Positions 1 through 9,866 of a stretch of DNA of 64,000 bases are shown piece after piece; the stretch's first letter is position 1, and every line of letters starts with the position of its first letter. The notes beneath the pieces are model-generated. The model did no database searches. It worked only from the letters and a program-made list of their open reading frames with translations, and had not been told where the DNA came from. Source of the DNA: Methylocystaceae bacterium (GTDB taxonomy: Bacteria; Pseudomonadota; Alphaproteobacteria; Rhodospirillales; Terasakiellaceae); the NCBI GenBank assembly GCA_013373205.1, contig JABXIG010000004.1:124001-188000 (forward strand), given 5' to 3'. The translations under genes and the position numbers were made by a program.

Positions 1-950
1 GAAGCTGGCTTTTACTCTTCCTGATCAGCTATATGGTTTTTGGACTTAGAGACAAACTGGACCTGATCTTTAAATCTCTATCCATGGCCCTTATGGTTAC
101 ACTCCTCTTGACCATTGTTCGTGAAGAATTCTTCCATCTCGTCCCAAGCAAGCCTGTCTTAAACGGGTTCTTATTGGCAATTCCTTTAAGCCTCTATCTC
201 GCCATTCACTATAAACATATGGTCTGGAAATTATTAGCCACAGGGAACTTTGGTCTGTTCTTTTGGTTTGCCATTACACGCCCCGCCAAAGCCAGTGTTG
301 CGGGGGTCATTATCATGGTGATCGCAGCCGTTCTCCTGTTCAGCCTATCGCGCTTTCGTCTACGCACAGCCATTTTATCCACCATCGTGGTTTTTGGTGC
401 CATTGCCTTAGGTCTGTTTTTCTGGCTACCAGACTCGATGAATGCTTCCAGCGCCAACAATCAAGGTCTGACCCAAATCCCGGTCTGGGCATTGGACCTT
501 CACCGCCAATTAATCTGGTCCTTTTCCCTTGATTTAATTGCTGAAAGCCCATGGATTGGTTTTGGCATAAATGCATCCAACTATCATCCACAAGCCGCCC
601 AAACCATCGGGGACTATTTTGGCGGGCAATTCTCCCACATCCCTGATATTTCCAACGCCCTTGTCCTGCCAAGCCATCCTCACAACTGGATGATTGAAAT
701 GTTGTTGGATGCTGGATGGGTGGGGTTTTTCCCAGTGCTGGTTCTCGTCAGCTTTACCTTCATTCGATCAATTATGGCCTTTTGGCACAATAAAAATACG
801 GCCCTTCTTGGTTTTATCATCGTTAATGTCGGTTATTGGGGAACCGGGCTTCTGAACTTTTCCTTCTGGAGCGTGTGGTGGCAGGTCACATACTTTGTCA
901 GTGCCGCCGTTTTTTTCTGCCTTTACCTTAAACAACGTGAGGCCGCATGA
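1..950 (+). CDS. O-antigen ligase/polymerase-like membrane protein (5' partial)
   Basis: The reading frame is open back to the window edge (first full codon at base 3), so the N-terminus lies outside. The visible ~315 residues are strongly hydrophobic with several membrane segments, followed by a periplasmic-loop-like stretch containing ESPWIGFGINA and the HPHNWMIEMLLDAGW motif, then further membrane segments. That H(P)HN-x6-EGW-like loop is typical of the Wzy_C/O-antigen ligase family (WaaL and Wzy polymerases), which join or polymerise lipid-linked glycans at the periplasmic face. The last codons overlap the start of the next gene (ATGA), so it is the upstream member of a polysaccharide operon. 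Ligase and polymerase cannot be told apart from this fragment. Confidence 0.78.
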   Translation, partial: SWLLLFLISYMVFGLRDKLDLIFKSLSMALMVTLLLTIVREEFFHLVPSKPVLNGFLLAIPLSLYLAIHYKHMVWKLLATGNFGLFFWFAITRPAKASVAGVIIMVIAAVLLFSLSRFRLRTAILSTIVVFGAIALGLFFWLPDSMNASSANNQGLTQIPVWALDLHRQLIWSFSLDLIAESPWIGFGINASNYHPQAAQTIGDYFGGQFSHIPDISNALVLPSHPHNWMIEMLLDAGWVGFFPVLVLVSFTFIRSIMAFWHNKNTALLGFIIVNVGYWGTGLLNFSFWSVWWQVTYFVSAAVFFCLYLKQREAA

Positions 951-2071
951 AAAAAGCACTCATCGTTGTCGCCGAAGACTGGTCCTTTCTTTCCCACCGC
1001 GTCCCCTTGGCACGGGCCTTAAACGAAGATGGTTTCAATGTCACCATTGCCTGTCGCTTAAGCACCCATCAAAAAACTATTGAAGACATGGGCTTTCACA
1101 CCGTCGGACTTGAACTGGCCCGTGAATCCATCTCTCCATCCAGCGCGATTAAAACCATCCGCGCTCTTGCCCGACTTTACAAAGATCAAAAGCCCGATGT
1201 GATTGTGCATTCCTCGCTCTTTCTCTCTTTTCTGGGCTCGCTTGCCGGACTTGTGAGTGGATATCACAAAAACGTTAATCTCATCACCGGATTGGGCTTT
1301 GTTTTTATCTCAAACTCTCTCAAGGCAAAACTGGTTCGTATGGCCGTTAAATTCTGGTTTCGCATTTTTGCCCGGATGAAGTCCATCGCAGTTGTCGTGC
1401 AAAATCAGGATGATAAAGAGATATTTGCCAAGCTTGGTTTCAAGCAAGGATCAACCTTACATGTTATTCGCGGCTCCGGTGTGGATGATCAGGCCTATGT
1501 TCCCACAGACAAAGAACCCAAACAGGCGCAAGTCACCTTCGTCGGTCGCATCCTTTGGGCCAAAGGGGTTGAAGAACTGGTTGAAGCTGCACGCCTGTTA
1601 AAAGCCAAAGGTAAATTACCCAAAATCGTTCTGGTCGGCGAACCAGACCCGGGCAATCCGCAAAGTGCCACAGAAGATGATATCCTAAACTGGACCAAAG
1701 ATGGTCTGGTGGAAAGCTGGGGACGGCGCAGTGATATTGCCGATATTTATCAGCAATCCACCATTGCCATTTTACCCTCATGGCGCGAAGGCTTACCCAA
1801 AAGCCTGCTAGAAGCCGCCGCTTGTGGGCTGCCTATGATCACAACAGACGTGCCGGGTTGTCGCGAGATTGTCACCCACGAAGAAAATGGCCTGCTGGTT
1901 CCTTTAAAAAGTGCACAAGGTCTGGCCGATGCCATAGAACGCTTAATGAATGACCGTGTTCTTCGTCAAAGGCTTGGACGAAATGCGAGAAAGTTGGTAG
2001 AAACAGAACTCAATCAAAAAGCCATTGGTCAACAGACACTGGCTGTGGTGAAACAGGTTTCTCAGGTTTAA
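947..2071 (+). CDS. GT4-family glycosyltransferase
   Basis: A 374-residue cytoplasmic glycosyltransferase of the GT-B fold. The C-terminal donor-binding half shows FVGRILWAKGVEEL and, near residues 281-290, the EGLPKSLLEAAACG segment, which is the E-x7-E signature of GT4 retaining enzymes. The N-terminus (KALIVVAEDWSFLSHR) resembles the Rossmann start of WbaZ/PglA-like transferases. It starts inside the stop of the O-antigen ligase-like gene and ends 4 bp before the next gene, so the three are probably co-translated. It presumably adds one sugar of a surface-glycan repeat unit on an undecaprenyl carrier; donor and acceptor cannot be predicted. Confidence 0.88.
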   Translation: MKKALIVVAEDWSFLSHRVPLARALNEDGFNVTIACRLSTHQKTIEDMGFHTVGLELARESISPSSAIKTIRALARLYKDQKPDVIVHSSLFLSFLGSLAGLVSGYHKNVNLITGLGFVFISNSLKAKLVRMAVKFWFRIFARMKSIAVVVQNQDDKEIFAKLGFKQGSTLHVIRGSGVDDQAYVPTDKEPKQAQVTFVGRILWAKGVEELVEAARLLKAKGKLPKIVLVGEPDPGNPQSATEDDILNWTKDGLVESWGRRSDIADIYQQSTIAILPSWREGLPKSLLEAAACGLPMITTDVPGCREIVTHEENGLLVPLKSAQGLADAIERLMNDRVLRQRLGRNARKLVETELNQKAIGQQTLAVVKQVSQV

Positions 2072-2075
2072 ACAG

Positions 2076-3077
2076 ATGGTGCATTTTCTCACGGTCTTTA
2101 TCTGTGTCGCGCTGATCAGCATGTCGGCAACTGAGCTTGTGCTGAAATATCTCATCAAAAAAGCCATTTACGACCTGCCGAATGAACGTTCCAGCCATAC
2201 CATCCCCACACCACGCGGCGGGGGTATTGGCATCCTGATCGCGGTTTTACCCACATTATTGCTCACCCAATGGATCAGTCAGAACCCGATTGCGGCTTAT
2301 CAACCTGTCTTGCTCTGTGCCTTTGGATTGGCGTTGGTGTCCTTTCTGGATGATTTAAAAAATCTTGGACCACTAATCCGTTTTGCCAGCCAAATCGTCT
2401 GCGTTATCATCTGTCTGTCTTTCATCCCCTCAGGTGATAATGGTTTTTTAGGCGGCTTTGTCCCGGTCTGGATTGAAAAAGTCATTCTTGGCATCGGTTG
2501 GGTCTGGTTTATCAATCTGTTTAACTTCATGGACGGAATTGATGGCATTTCCGGGGTAGAAATTATTTCAATCTCAGCCGGAATTATTCTGATCGCTGTA
2601 CTCGGCCAGCTGAATATCGAATATATTCAAGTCGGCCTTATTCTGGCAGGCGGTGCAGCGGGTTTCTTGCGGTGGAACTGGCATAAAGCAAAGGTCTTTA
2701 TGGGCGATGTTGGAAGTGTCCCGTTAGGCTTTCTGCTTGGTTGGCTGTTGATTTCACTCGCCGGCGAAGGGTTTGTAATCGCAAGCGTCATCATCTCGCT
2801 TTATTATTTAATGGATGCGACCAGCACCCTGATTAAACGGGCCTTGCGTGGTGAAAAAGTCTGGCAGGCACACCGTGAACATTATTATCAAAAAGCAACC
2901 CAAGCCGGACGGCCCCATAACTGGGTCGTGATCCGCATTGCCCTTATTAATCTATCCCTCTTGATCTGCGTCTGGATCAGTTTCACGCTGTCGCTCTTAG
3001 CAGGATTGTTGGCAGGTCTGATCATTACTGGGCTGACTTTGCGTTTTTTCAGCACCCTTAAACCAGCAAACGGTTGA
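2076..3077 (+). CDS. WecA/WbpL-like polyprenyl-phosphate glycosyl-1-phosphate transferase
   Basis: A 333-residue polytopic membrane protein of the MraY/WecA family. Family landmarks are visible: DLPNERSSHTIPTPRGGG near the N-terminus, the DDL motif (SFLDDLKNLGP), NFMDGIDGISG near residue 148, GDVGSVPLGFLLG near residue 209, and the HREHYYQK histidine motif near residue 265. These enzymes transfer a HexNAc-1-phosphate from a UDP-sugar to undecaprenyl phosphate and so start glycan assembly at the inner membrane. Its position between a GT4 and a WbpM-type dehydratase matches WbpL-type O-antigen initiators. The sugar is probably a modified HexNAc; that is inferred from the neighbour only. Confidence 0.9.
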   Translation: MVHFLTVFICVALISMSATELVLKYLIKKAIYDLPNERSSHTIPTPRGGGIGILIAVLPTLLLTQWISQNPIAAYQPVLLCAFGLALVSFLDDLKNLGPLIRFASQIVCVIICLSFIPSGDNGFLGGFVPVWIEKVILGIGWVWFINLFNFMDGIDGISGVEIISISAGIILIAVLGQLNIEYIQVGLILAGGAAGFLRWNWHKAKVFMGDVGSVPLGFLLGWLLISLAGEGFVIASVIISLYYLMDATSTLIKRALRGEKVWQAHREHYYQKATQAGRPHNWVVIRIALINLSLLICVWISFTLSLLAGLLAGLIITGLTLRFFSTLKPANG

Positions 3078-3137
3078 AATCGGGATCAAAAGCGGGTACT
3101 TCCAATAGGTCTATTTCACACAGGTATAAAGAACCGC

Positions 3138-5030
3138 ATGACCTATAAATTTACACGACTAAGCTCGCGCGGCATGATTGCCTTTGGTCATGATATCTTT
3201 ATGGCGGCCCTGTCCGTTAATGTGGCTTTATATCTGCGGGTTGGAGATGATCTGTTCAATCGGCTGGACCTCGTCTATGTTGGTACGCCCTTAATCGCTG
3301 TGTTGGCGGCAATTGTCTTTTACATAATGGGACTTTATCGCGGGATTTGGCGTTATGCCTCCATGCGCGACCTGATTGCCATTACCAAATCCACCAGCCT
3401 ATTAATCCTGATCTTCGCGCTTGTGATGTTTTTTGCGACGCGCCTGGAGGATTATCCACGTTCAGCCCCCTTGATTAACTGGTTTGTGTTGATGGCCCTG
3501 TTGGGCGGTCCGCGCTTTATCTATCGCATGATTAAAGACCGCCGCGTGGATATCCCCCATATGGCCAGCACAACACGTACAATCCCCTCGCTATTGATCG
3601 GGGCCAGCGATGGGGCGGAACTGTTTTTGCGCGCACTGGATCGCAACCCCAATATCCCCTACGCACCCATCGGCTTAGCGGCTGAAAAAAAATCACGCAA
3701 AGGGCTGGATATCCATGGCGTCCCTGTCCTTGGGGTTATTGATGATCTGGAAGACATCATCGATGAATTGGAAAAAGGTGGCGAAAAACCGCAACGTCTT
3801 ATTCTCACCAAGGATGACTGGCCCGGTGAAAAAGTCCGCGAACTTTATGATATTTCAGAAAAAGTTGGGATCCCGCTTACGCGTCTGCCGAAACTAACAG
3901 ACCTGAAATCCGGCTCCAGCGATAGCATTGAAGTCCGCCCCATTGATGTGGAAGATTTGCTTGGTCGCCCGCAAAAAGCACTGGATAAATCCCTGCCCAA
4001 GTCTTTGGTCAATGGCAAACGTGTGCTGGTCACAGGGGCGGGTGGGTCCATCGGCAGTGAACTTGTGCGCCAGATTTGCAGCTTTGGCCCCAAAGAAATT
4101 CTGCTGATTGAAGCTTCAGAATATGCGCTTTACACCATTGATATGGAAGTCTCGCGCAACTATCCCGAATTAAAGCGTCAGGCCCTGATCTGTAATATTC
4201 GCGAAGAAGGCAGGCTGAACGAAATTTTTGCACAAAACAAACCTGAACTTGTCTTTCATGCCGCGGCCTTAAAACATGTACCATTGGTCGAAGAAAACCC
4301 GGTAGAAGGCATTTTGACTAATGCGATCGGCACACGTAATGTGGCTGATGCCTGCGTTGCCCATAACGTACAGGCCATGGTGCAAATTTCCACCGACAAA
4401 GCGGTCAATCCAACCAATATCATGGGCGCAACCAAACGCATTGCAGAAAGTTATGCACAAGCTTTGGATATGAAAAAGACTGGCTGTCGCTTTATCACGG
4501 TGCGCTTTGGGAATGTCTTGGGTTCCACTGGTTCCGTTGTGCCGCTGTTTCAAAAACAAATGCGCGCAGGTGGCCCTTTAACCGTCACTCACAAAGACAT
4601 GAACCGTTATTTCATGACCGTTCGCGAAGCTGTAGAGTTAGTCTTGCAGGCATCGGTTCTTGCGCAGAAAGACAACACACTGGATGGCAAAATCTGTGTT
4701 CTGGATATGGGCGAGCCAGTTAAAATCCTGCATCTGGCTGAACAGATGATCCGACTGTCCGGATTTGAACCCTATAAAGACATTGATATCGAAATTACTG
4801 GTCTGCGCCCCGGTGAAAAATTATTTGAAGAAATTTTCCATGGTGACGAACCGCCAACCCCATGCGGGCTGGACGGTGTGCTAATTGCCACCCCGCGCAT
4901 ATTGGATGCCCAACAGTTGGGTCAAACCCTGTCAGAATTAAAAAGCACTTGTCTGGACAAAGACAGCACGGCCGCGCTTCAAATGGTGAAACAATTGGTG
5001 CCGGAATTAAAGCATGAAAAACTCGTTTAA
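3138..5030 (+). CDS. WbpM/CapD/FlaA1-type nucleotide-sugar 4,6-dehydratase
   Basis: A 630-residue long-form extended SDR. The N-terminal ~130 residues hold four to five membrane segments. A first Rossmann-like regulatory domain follows, and the catalytic domain begins at VTGAGGSIGSELVRQI near residue 298. The usual YxxxK is replaced by MGATK within the STDKAVNPTNIMGATKR stretch, the arrangement known for UDP-GlcNAc C4,C6-dehydratases of the WbpM family. The product feeds QuiNAc/FucNAc-type sugars to the upstream WbpL-like transferase. Fifty-odd bases separate it from the previous gene, same direction; it ends 4 bp from the convergent heparinase-like gene. Confidence 0.92.
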   Translation: MTYKFTRLSSRGMIAFGHDIFMAALSVNVALYLRVGDDLFNRLDLVYVGTPLIAVLAAIVFYIMGLYRGIWRYASMRDLIAITKSTSLLILIFALVMFFATRLEDYPRSAPLINWFVLMALLGGPRFIYRMIKDRRVDIPHMASTTRTIPSLLIGASDGAELFLRALDRNPNIPYAPIGLAAEKKSRKGLDIHGVPVLGVIDDLEDIIDELEKGGEKPQRLILTKDDWPGEKVRELYDISEKVGIPLTRLPKLTDLKSGSSDSIEVRPIDVEDLLGRPQKALDKSLPKSLVNGKRVLVTGAGGSIGSELVRQICSFGPKEILLIEASEYALYTIDMEVSRNYPELKRQALICNIREEGRLNEIFAQNKPELVFHAAALKHVPLVEENPVEGILTNAIGTRNVADACVAHNVQAMVQISTDKAVNPTNIMGATKRIAESYAQALDMKKTGCRFITVRFGNVLGSTGSVVPLFQKQMRAGGPLTVTHKDMNRYFMTVREAVELVLQASVLAQKDNTLDGKICVLDMGEPVKILHLAEQMIRLSGFEPYKDIDIEITGLRPGEKLFEEIFHGDEPPTPCGLDGVLIATPRILDAQQLGQTLSELKSTCLDKDSTAALQMVKQLVPELKHEKLV

Positions 5031-5033
5031 GCC

Positions 5034-6689
5034 TTAAACGCCGCCGATTTTGCTTAAGCGCCATTTAATGTCTGCGCCTTCCCCGCGCAGTGGACCCTGA
5101 ATGAGAATCTGGTCGGTATGACGCATCTGACCGGGATTGCTAATATAAACACTTTCGCGTAAATCCAGCTTGCCGCCCTGAACACGTAAATGCCACCCTG
5201 CCCCACTGGGCAATTTCAACAAAGCTGCCTGTCCGTCCTGCACAAGGGATGCCTGCACATCCGGGTGCAAATGCAGTGAAATGGCAAAATGGTTACCACC
5301 CATTCCAACCAGCTTATCTTCAAAGCGCACATCAGTGCCAACCTTATTGATATAAACACTGCGTTCGTGGATCAAACCAAAGGCATCAAAATAGGCATCA
5401 TGCTTGGCATCAATCAACACCTGGCCATTTTCTTCAAATCTTTGATAAGACACTTTGATTTCACGTTTGGCGACGCCACCACCATGCAGAAGCTGTAAAC
5501 AGTTTTTATCATCCACACTTAGGGTATTATGGGCAGCCGTGGCCCCCAAAGCTTCTTGCCAACTGGGGTCTCCCCCCAGAACAGCCCCGCAATTGACCAA
5601 CAAGCGTTCTTCGCCCAGACTCAGTTCAAATGAAAGAGGGGCGGCATGTCCATTTCGATAATCCGGTGCAAATGGCGGGGCAGCCACATCCATAATCAAC
5701 ACACTTTGTCCCGCTTCAATACGTTCATAGCCGCTATGACGTGCATCGCTTAAAGCATGGCCCTGATTTCCAGTTTGTTCCAAGAGTTCTTCAATTTGCA
5801 TTTTTTCAGAAGCTTGCCCCCCCTGAAACAAGGCCAAGGCCCCATCACCATGACGTAAAGTGCGGATCATCGGGGCCATGCGATCAATAGCACGGTTTAG
5901 TGCATCGGGTAATTCGATCTTCTGTGCTTCAAAAACCTGTTTCAGCTCCAACGCAAAACTCAACATATGTAACAATATAGTAGGCGAACGCGAGATATGC
6001 CCGCCATCAGCCAGAATTTGCTCATCAAATTCCACCATCAAACGAGACAGGGCCTTATCAAAACCTTTTTGAAACCCTTGCAGAAAAAGCGCGATATATA
6101 CCTGACCCCGTAACGCCCGGATTAAACGATAACCGGTTAGCCCTTTACAGAAACTGCGCGATAAATGTGACGCCTGCATTGATAGACTGTTGAAGAAAGA
6201 TTTTTTGAAGGGTTCATCTGCAGAAACCGTCAATTGGTCAGCATATGACATCCAGGAAACCAAACGATCTCCCATAACATCGGACTGCCAGGCCAAAGGC
6301 GTCCAGACGCCATGTAAATCCAGCCACTCACTTAAAAGGTGGCGGGCTTTCACCAATGCATGCGGGTCCTCCAGGGCACAAAGGTCAGCCAACCATTGAT
6401 ACCCATGCACATAGGTTTGCCAGACATCATCATCCTGCGCCACTGTCCAGGGGGTTGCCCCACCTTCATAGACCCGTCCGGCAAAAGGGAACTTTTCAGA
6501 TAAAATCTGTTTACCGTCCTGTGTTTTTCCTTGTCTTAAAAAAACGGGAAAGTCTGTCACATCCAGATGATTTTTCTTTTTTAATGTCACCAAATAAAGG
6601 GGCGAGCGATAAATATGCGCACGCAATTTTTGCAGCCATCTGTGTGACAACGCAGAGTGATGGATATTTTTTTTTGTCTTCAAGGACAT
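5034..6689 (-). CDS. heparinase II/III-like protein
   Basis: About 551 residues. The N-terminal part is an alpha/alpha-toroid-like helical domain (AHIYRSPLYLVTL...). The C-terminal heparinase II/III-like beta domain has its signature near residue 345 (NGHAAPLSFELSLGEERLLVNCG) and the TAAHNTLSVDD segment. Family members cleave uronic-acid polysaccharides by beta-elimination, but many alphaproteobacterial members are uncharacterised and lack proven activity. The ATG at 6689 was chosen because the frame upstream (ATGs at 6707 and 6779) encodes a non-conserved-looking stretch with no ribosome site; 6707 remains possible. No signal peptide is obvious. The gene is convergent with the WbpM-like gene and close to the PAPS genes. 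Confidence 0.82.
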   Translation of the reverse strand: MSLKTKKNIHHSALSHRWLQKLRAHIYRSPLYLVTLKKKNHLDVTDFPVFLRQGKTQDGKQILSEKFPFAGRVYEGGATPWTVAQDDDVWQTYVHGYQWLADLCALEDPHALVKARHLLSEWLDLHGVWTPLAWQSDVMGDRLVSWMSYADQLTVSADEPFKKSFFNSLSMQASHLSRSFCKGLTGYRLIRALRGQVYIALFLQGFQKGFDKALSRLMVEFDEQILADGGHISRSPTILLHMLSFALELKQVFEAQKIELPDALNRAIDRMAPMIRTLRHGDGALALFQGGQASEKMQIEELLEQTGNQGHALSDARHSGYERIEAGQSVLIMDVAAPPFAPDYRNGHAAPLSFELSLGEERLLVNCGAVLGGDPSWQEALGATAAHNTLSVDDKNCLQLLHGGGVAKREIKVSYQRFEENGQVLIDAKHDAYFDAFGLIHERSVYINKVGTDVRFEDKLVGMGGNHFAISLHLHPDVQASLVQDGQAALLKLPSGAGWHLRVQGGKLDLRESVYISNPGQMRHTDQILIQGPLRGEGADIKWRLSKIGGV

Positions 6690-6790
6690 GAACCTAAATA
6701 TTGCCATACCGAAACAGAATGAATGTGCGCTGCACCTATGTCTGGAATCATAGGTATCAGGTTCATGGAATCTGCACAAGATGTCGGCGC

Positions 6791-6829
6791 AAAAAAAGGC
6801 GACCCTAAAGTAAAAAGGCCGCCTTTTTT
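6791..6829 (-). terminator. Rho-independent terminator after cysNC
   Basis: Read on the minus strand, the arms CAAAAAAGGCG and CGCCTTTTTTT can pair around a short internal inverted repeat and end in a T-run, 17 bp after the cysNC stop. The A-rich 5' arm means it might also work for the opposite strand. Confidence 0.6.
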
Positions 6830-6845
6830 GAACAGTAAAATTTCT

Positions 6846-8765
6846 TTAAATTTCCGGGAACCACACGCCCAGAATACCAAAGTCTTCCAATTTCTTAACG
6901 ATATATTCAGCCGCTTCTTCAGCACTCAATTGTGAGCCGTCAATATAGATTTCCGGCTCTTTTGGCGCTTCATAAGGCGAAGAGATACCTGTGAAGTTTG
7001 GCAGGTCACCGGCTCGCGCCTTAGCATATAGCCCTTTGACGTCCCGTTCTTCACAAATTTCCAACGGTGTATCGACAAAAATCTCGATAAATTCACCCTC
7101 TTCCAACAGATCACGTGCCATTTTTCGTTCAGATTCAAACGGCGAAATAAAGGACGTCAAGGTAATCATGCCAGCATCGACAAACAGTTTTGCTGTCTCC
7201 CCGATACGTCGGATATTTTCAACCCGATCTGCATCACTGAAACCCAAATCCTTATTCAGGCCATGGCGCACATTATCTCCATCCAGCGTATAGGTATGTT
7301 TATGCAAAGAATGAAGTTTCTTTTCCACGAGGTTTGCAATAGTCGATTTACCCGAACCGGACAGCCCCGTAAACCAAAGCACACTTGCTTTTTGACCTTT
7401 ACGTTCGGCACGTTCTTGCTTGGTTACATCCAAAGACTGCCAATGCACATTACTGGCCCTACGCAGTGCATGAGAGATCATGCCCACCCCAACAGTAGCG
7501 TTACTATAACGATCAATCAGAATAAAACGGCCTGTGCCCGGGCTTTCGCTATATGGATCAAAAGCAACATTACGATCCAGCGCAATGTTACAAATACCAA
7601 CTTCGTTCAGTTCAAGCGTCTTGGCCGCACATTGTTCCAGCGAATTGACATTAACTTTATATTTCAGCTCACTCACCTGTGCGCCAGCACTTTGTGAACC
7701 AAACTTAATCAAGTAAGATCGTCCCGGCAGTAAGGCATCCTCATGCATCCATATTATTTCGGATTCAAATTGATCTGCATAATCCGGCCGATTTTTCGGA
7801 TCAACCAGCATATCCCCACGGGAAATATCAATTTCGTCCGTCAAGGTAATCGTGACAGCTTGTCCAGCAATAGCCTGATCTAAATCACCATCCATCGTGA
7901 CGATTTTATCAACTTTTGACGTCTGACCTGATGCTGGAACGGCAATTTCGTCACCCGGCTTGATGGTTCCGGCTTCAATCGTGCCGCTAAAACCCCGAAA
8001 ATCAAGGTTCGGACGATTAACCCACTGCACGGGCATCCTGAACGCAGCTTTAGGCAGGTTTGAAGCCACTTCAACTGTTTCCAGATAGCTCATCAACGTT
8101 GGCCCATGATACCAATGTGTATGTGGGCTGGTTTCAATGATATTATCGCCTTTAAGAGCTGAGATTGGCACACAAGTAATATCTTCAAAGCCTAAATCTT
8201 TGGCAAATTCACGATATTCTGTTTCGATCTGGTCAAACTTTTTTTGGGAATAATCAACCAAATCCATTTTATTGACCGCGACCACAACCTTTTTAATCCC
8301 AACCAATGAAACGATATAGCTGTGACGTTTGGTCTGGGTCAAAATGCCTTTGCGGCCATCGACCAGAATAACCGCGATATCTGCATTCGACGCGCCTGTC
8401 GCCATATTGCGCGTATATTGTTCATGACCCGGTGTGTCGGCAACAATGAACTTACGCTTATCGGTCGAAAAGAACCGATAGGCGACATCAATGGTAATGC
8501 CTTGTTCGCGCTCTGCCTGCAATCCGTCCAGTAACAAAGCATAATCAATGTCACCACCTTGCGTGCCAACACGTTTTGAATCAGCTTCCAACGCCGCCAG
8601 CTGGTCTTCAAAAATCAGCTTTGAATCCCATAACAGCCGTCCGATCAGGGTACTTTTGCCGTCATCCACAGACCCGCAGGTGATAAAACGCAACAAGCTT
8701 TTATTTTCTTGGGCTTGAAGATATTGCAGAATGTCTTCTGAAATCAGTGTATCTTGGTGGGCCAT
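6846..8765 (-). CDS. cysNC: bifunctional sulfate adenylyltransferase subunit 1 / APS kinase
   Basis: A 639-residue CysN-CysC fusion (NodQ type). The N-terminal EF-Tu-like GTPase has its P-loop GSVDDGKST at residues 31-39, then [12 protein letters not shown] and NKMD, followed by beta-barrel domains to about residue 430. The C-terminal APS kinase has its own P-loop GLSGSGKST near residue 467 and [10 protein letters not shown]. With CysD the first half makes APS from sulfate and ATP; the kinase phosphorylates it to PAPS. The start codon overlaps the cysD stop (TAATG). In this setting PAPS may serve assimilation, the sulfotransferase at 9867-10817, or both. Confidence 0.96.
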   Translation of the reverse strand: MAHQDTLISEDILQYLQAQENKSLLRFITCGSVDDGKSTLIGRLLWDSKLIFEDQLAALEADSKRVGTQGGDIDYALLLDGLQAEREQGITIDVAYRFFSTDKRKFIVADTPGHEQYTRNMATGASNADIAVILVDGRKGILTQTKRHSYIVSLVGIKKVVVAVNKMDLVDYSQKKFDQIETEYREFAKDLGFEDITCVPISALKGDNIIETSPHTHWYHGPTLMSYLETVEVASNLPKAAFRMPVQWVNRPNLDFRGFSGTIEAGTIKPGDEIAVPASGQTSKVDKIVTMDGDLDQAIAGQAVTITLTDEIDISRGDMLVDPKNRPDYADQFESEIIWMHEDALLPGRSYLIKFGSQSAGAQVSELKYKVNVNSLEQCAAKTLELNEVGICNIALDRNVAFDPYSESPGTGRFILIDRYSNATVGVGMISHALRRASNVHWQSLDVTKQERAERKGQKASVLWFTGLSGSGKSTIANLVEKKLHSLHKHTYTLDGDNVRHGLNKDLGFSDADRVENIRRIGETAKLFVDAGMITLTSFISPFESERKMARDLLEEGEFIEIFVDTPLEICEERDVKGLYAKARAGDLPNFTGISSPYEAPKEPEIYIDGSQLSAEEAAEYIVKKLEDFGILGVWFPEI

Positions 8766-9673
8766 TAGAAATACCCTTCTTGTTTTTTCTTTTCCATAGA
8801 TCCGGCTTGGTCATGATCGATAAGGCGGCCCTGACGTTCAGACGTGCGCGTCAAAAGCATTTCCTGAATAATCTCTGGTAAGGTTGCGGCCTCTGATTCC
8901 ACCGCACCGGTTAACGGGTAACAGCCCAATGTGCGAAAGCGTACAGATTTCATCATTGGCTTTTCACCCGGATCTAGCGGTAAACGATCATCATCAACCA
9001 TAATGAGCATGCCATCGCGTTCTACGACAGGACGTTCCTTGGCATAATAAAGCGGCACAATTGGAATATTTTCTTTGTAGATATATTGCCAGATATCCAG
9101 TTCGGTCCAGTTCGACAGAGGAAAAGCGCGAATACTCTCACCCGGTTTTACTCGTGCGTTAAAGACATTCCATAATTCAGGGCGTTGATTTTTCGGATCC
9201 CAACGGTGGTTTTCAGACCGGAACGAAAAAATGCGTTCCTTCGCGCGGGATTTTTCTTCATCTCGGCGCGCCCCACCAAATGCGGCATCAAACTTATATT
9301 TATTCAATGCCTGTTTCAGCGCATCGGTTTTCATTACATCCGTATGCATGGCAGATCCATGTGTAAACGGACCAATCCCCTGTTTCACACCATCTTCATT
9401 AATATGAACCAACAAATCAAAACCATAGTCCGCAGCCATACGATCACGAAATTCAATCATTTCCTTGAACTTCCATGTCGTATCCACATGCATCAAGGGA
9501 AACGGTGGTTTAGATGGATAAAAAGCTTTACGTGCCAAATGGAGCATCACAGCAGAATCTTTCCCGATGGAATAAAGCATCACCGGATTTTCAAATTCTG
9601 CCGCGACCTCGCGAATAATATGAATACTTTCGGCTTCAAGCTGGCGCAGATGTGTGAGATTCTTTTGATTCAT
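8765..9673 (-). CDS. cysD: sulfate adenylyltransferase subunit 2
   Basis: 302 residues, normal for CysD. The PP-loop ATP pyrophosphatase motif [17 protein letters not shown] is near residue 38, followed by [20 protein letters not shown], which are CysD hallmarks, and the C-terminal [16 protein letters not shown]. It forms the catalytic ATP sulfurylase with the GTPase half of CysNC, which is translationally coupled downstream. It is transcribed away from the sulfotransferase gene across a 193-bp, very AT-rich intergenic region that must carry both promoters. Confidence 0.97.
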   Translation of the reverse strand: MNQKNLTHLRQLEAESIHIIREVAAEFENPVMLYSIGKDSAVMLHLARKAFYPSKPPFPLMHVDTTWKFKEMIEFRDRMAADYGFDLLVHINEDGVKQGIGPFTHGSAMHTDVMKTDALKQALNKYKFDAAFGGARRDEEKSRAKERIFSFRSENHRWDPKNQRPELWNVFNARVKPGESIRAFPLSNWTELDIWQYIYKENIPIVPLYYAKERPVVERDGMLIMVDDDRLPLDPGEKPMMKSVRFRTLGCYPLTGAVESEAATLPEIIQEMLLTRTSERQGRLIDHDQAGSMEKKKQEGYF

Positions 9674-9866
9674 GTCGAACCTATCTAATTTAACAGTTTG
9701 CAGGAACTTAATGGCTTAAATATTAATTGTCAAAGATAATAACACATATAAATTATATAATAAATTTTTTTACAAAAAAAAAATGTATTTATTATTTGAC
9801 TGAAAATAACTAAGATATTTGAAATAATAACAATAACTTATAATGTTCAATTTTTCGTAGATAAAA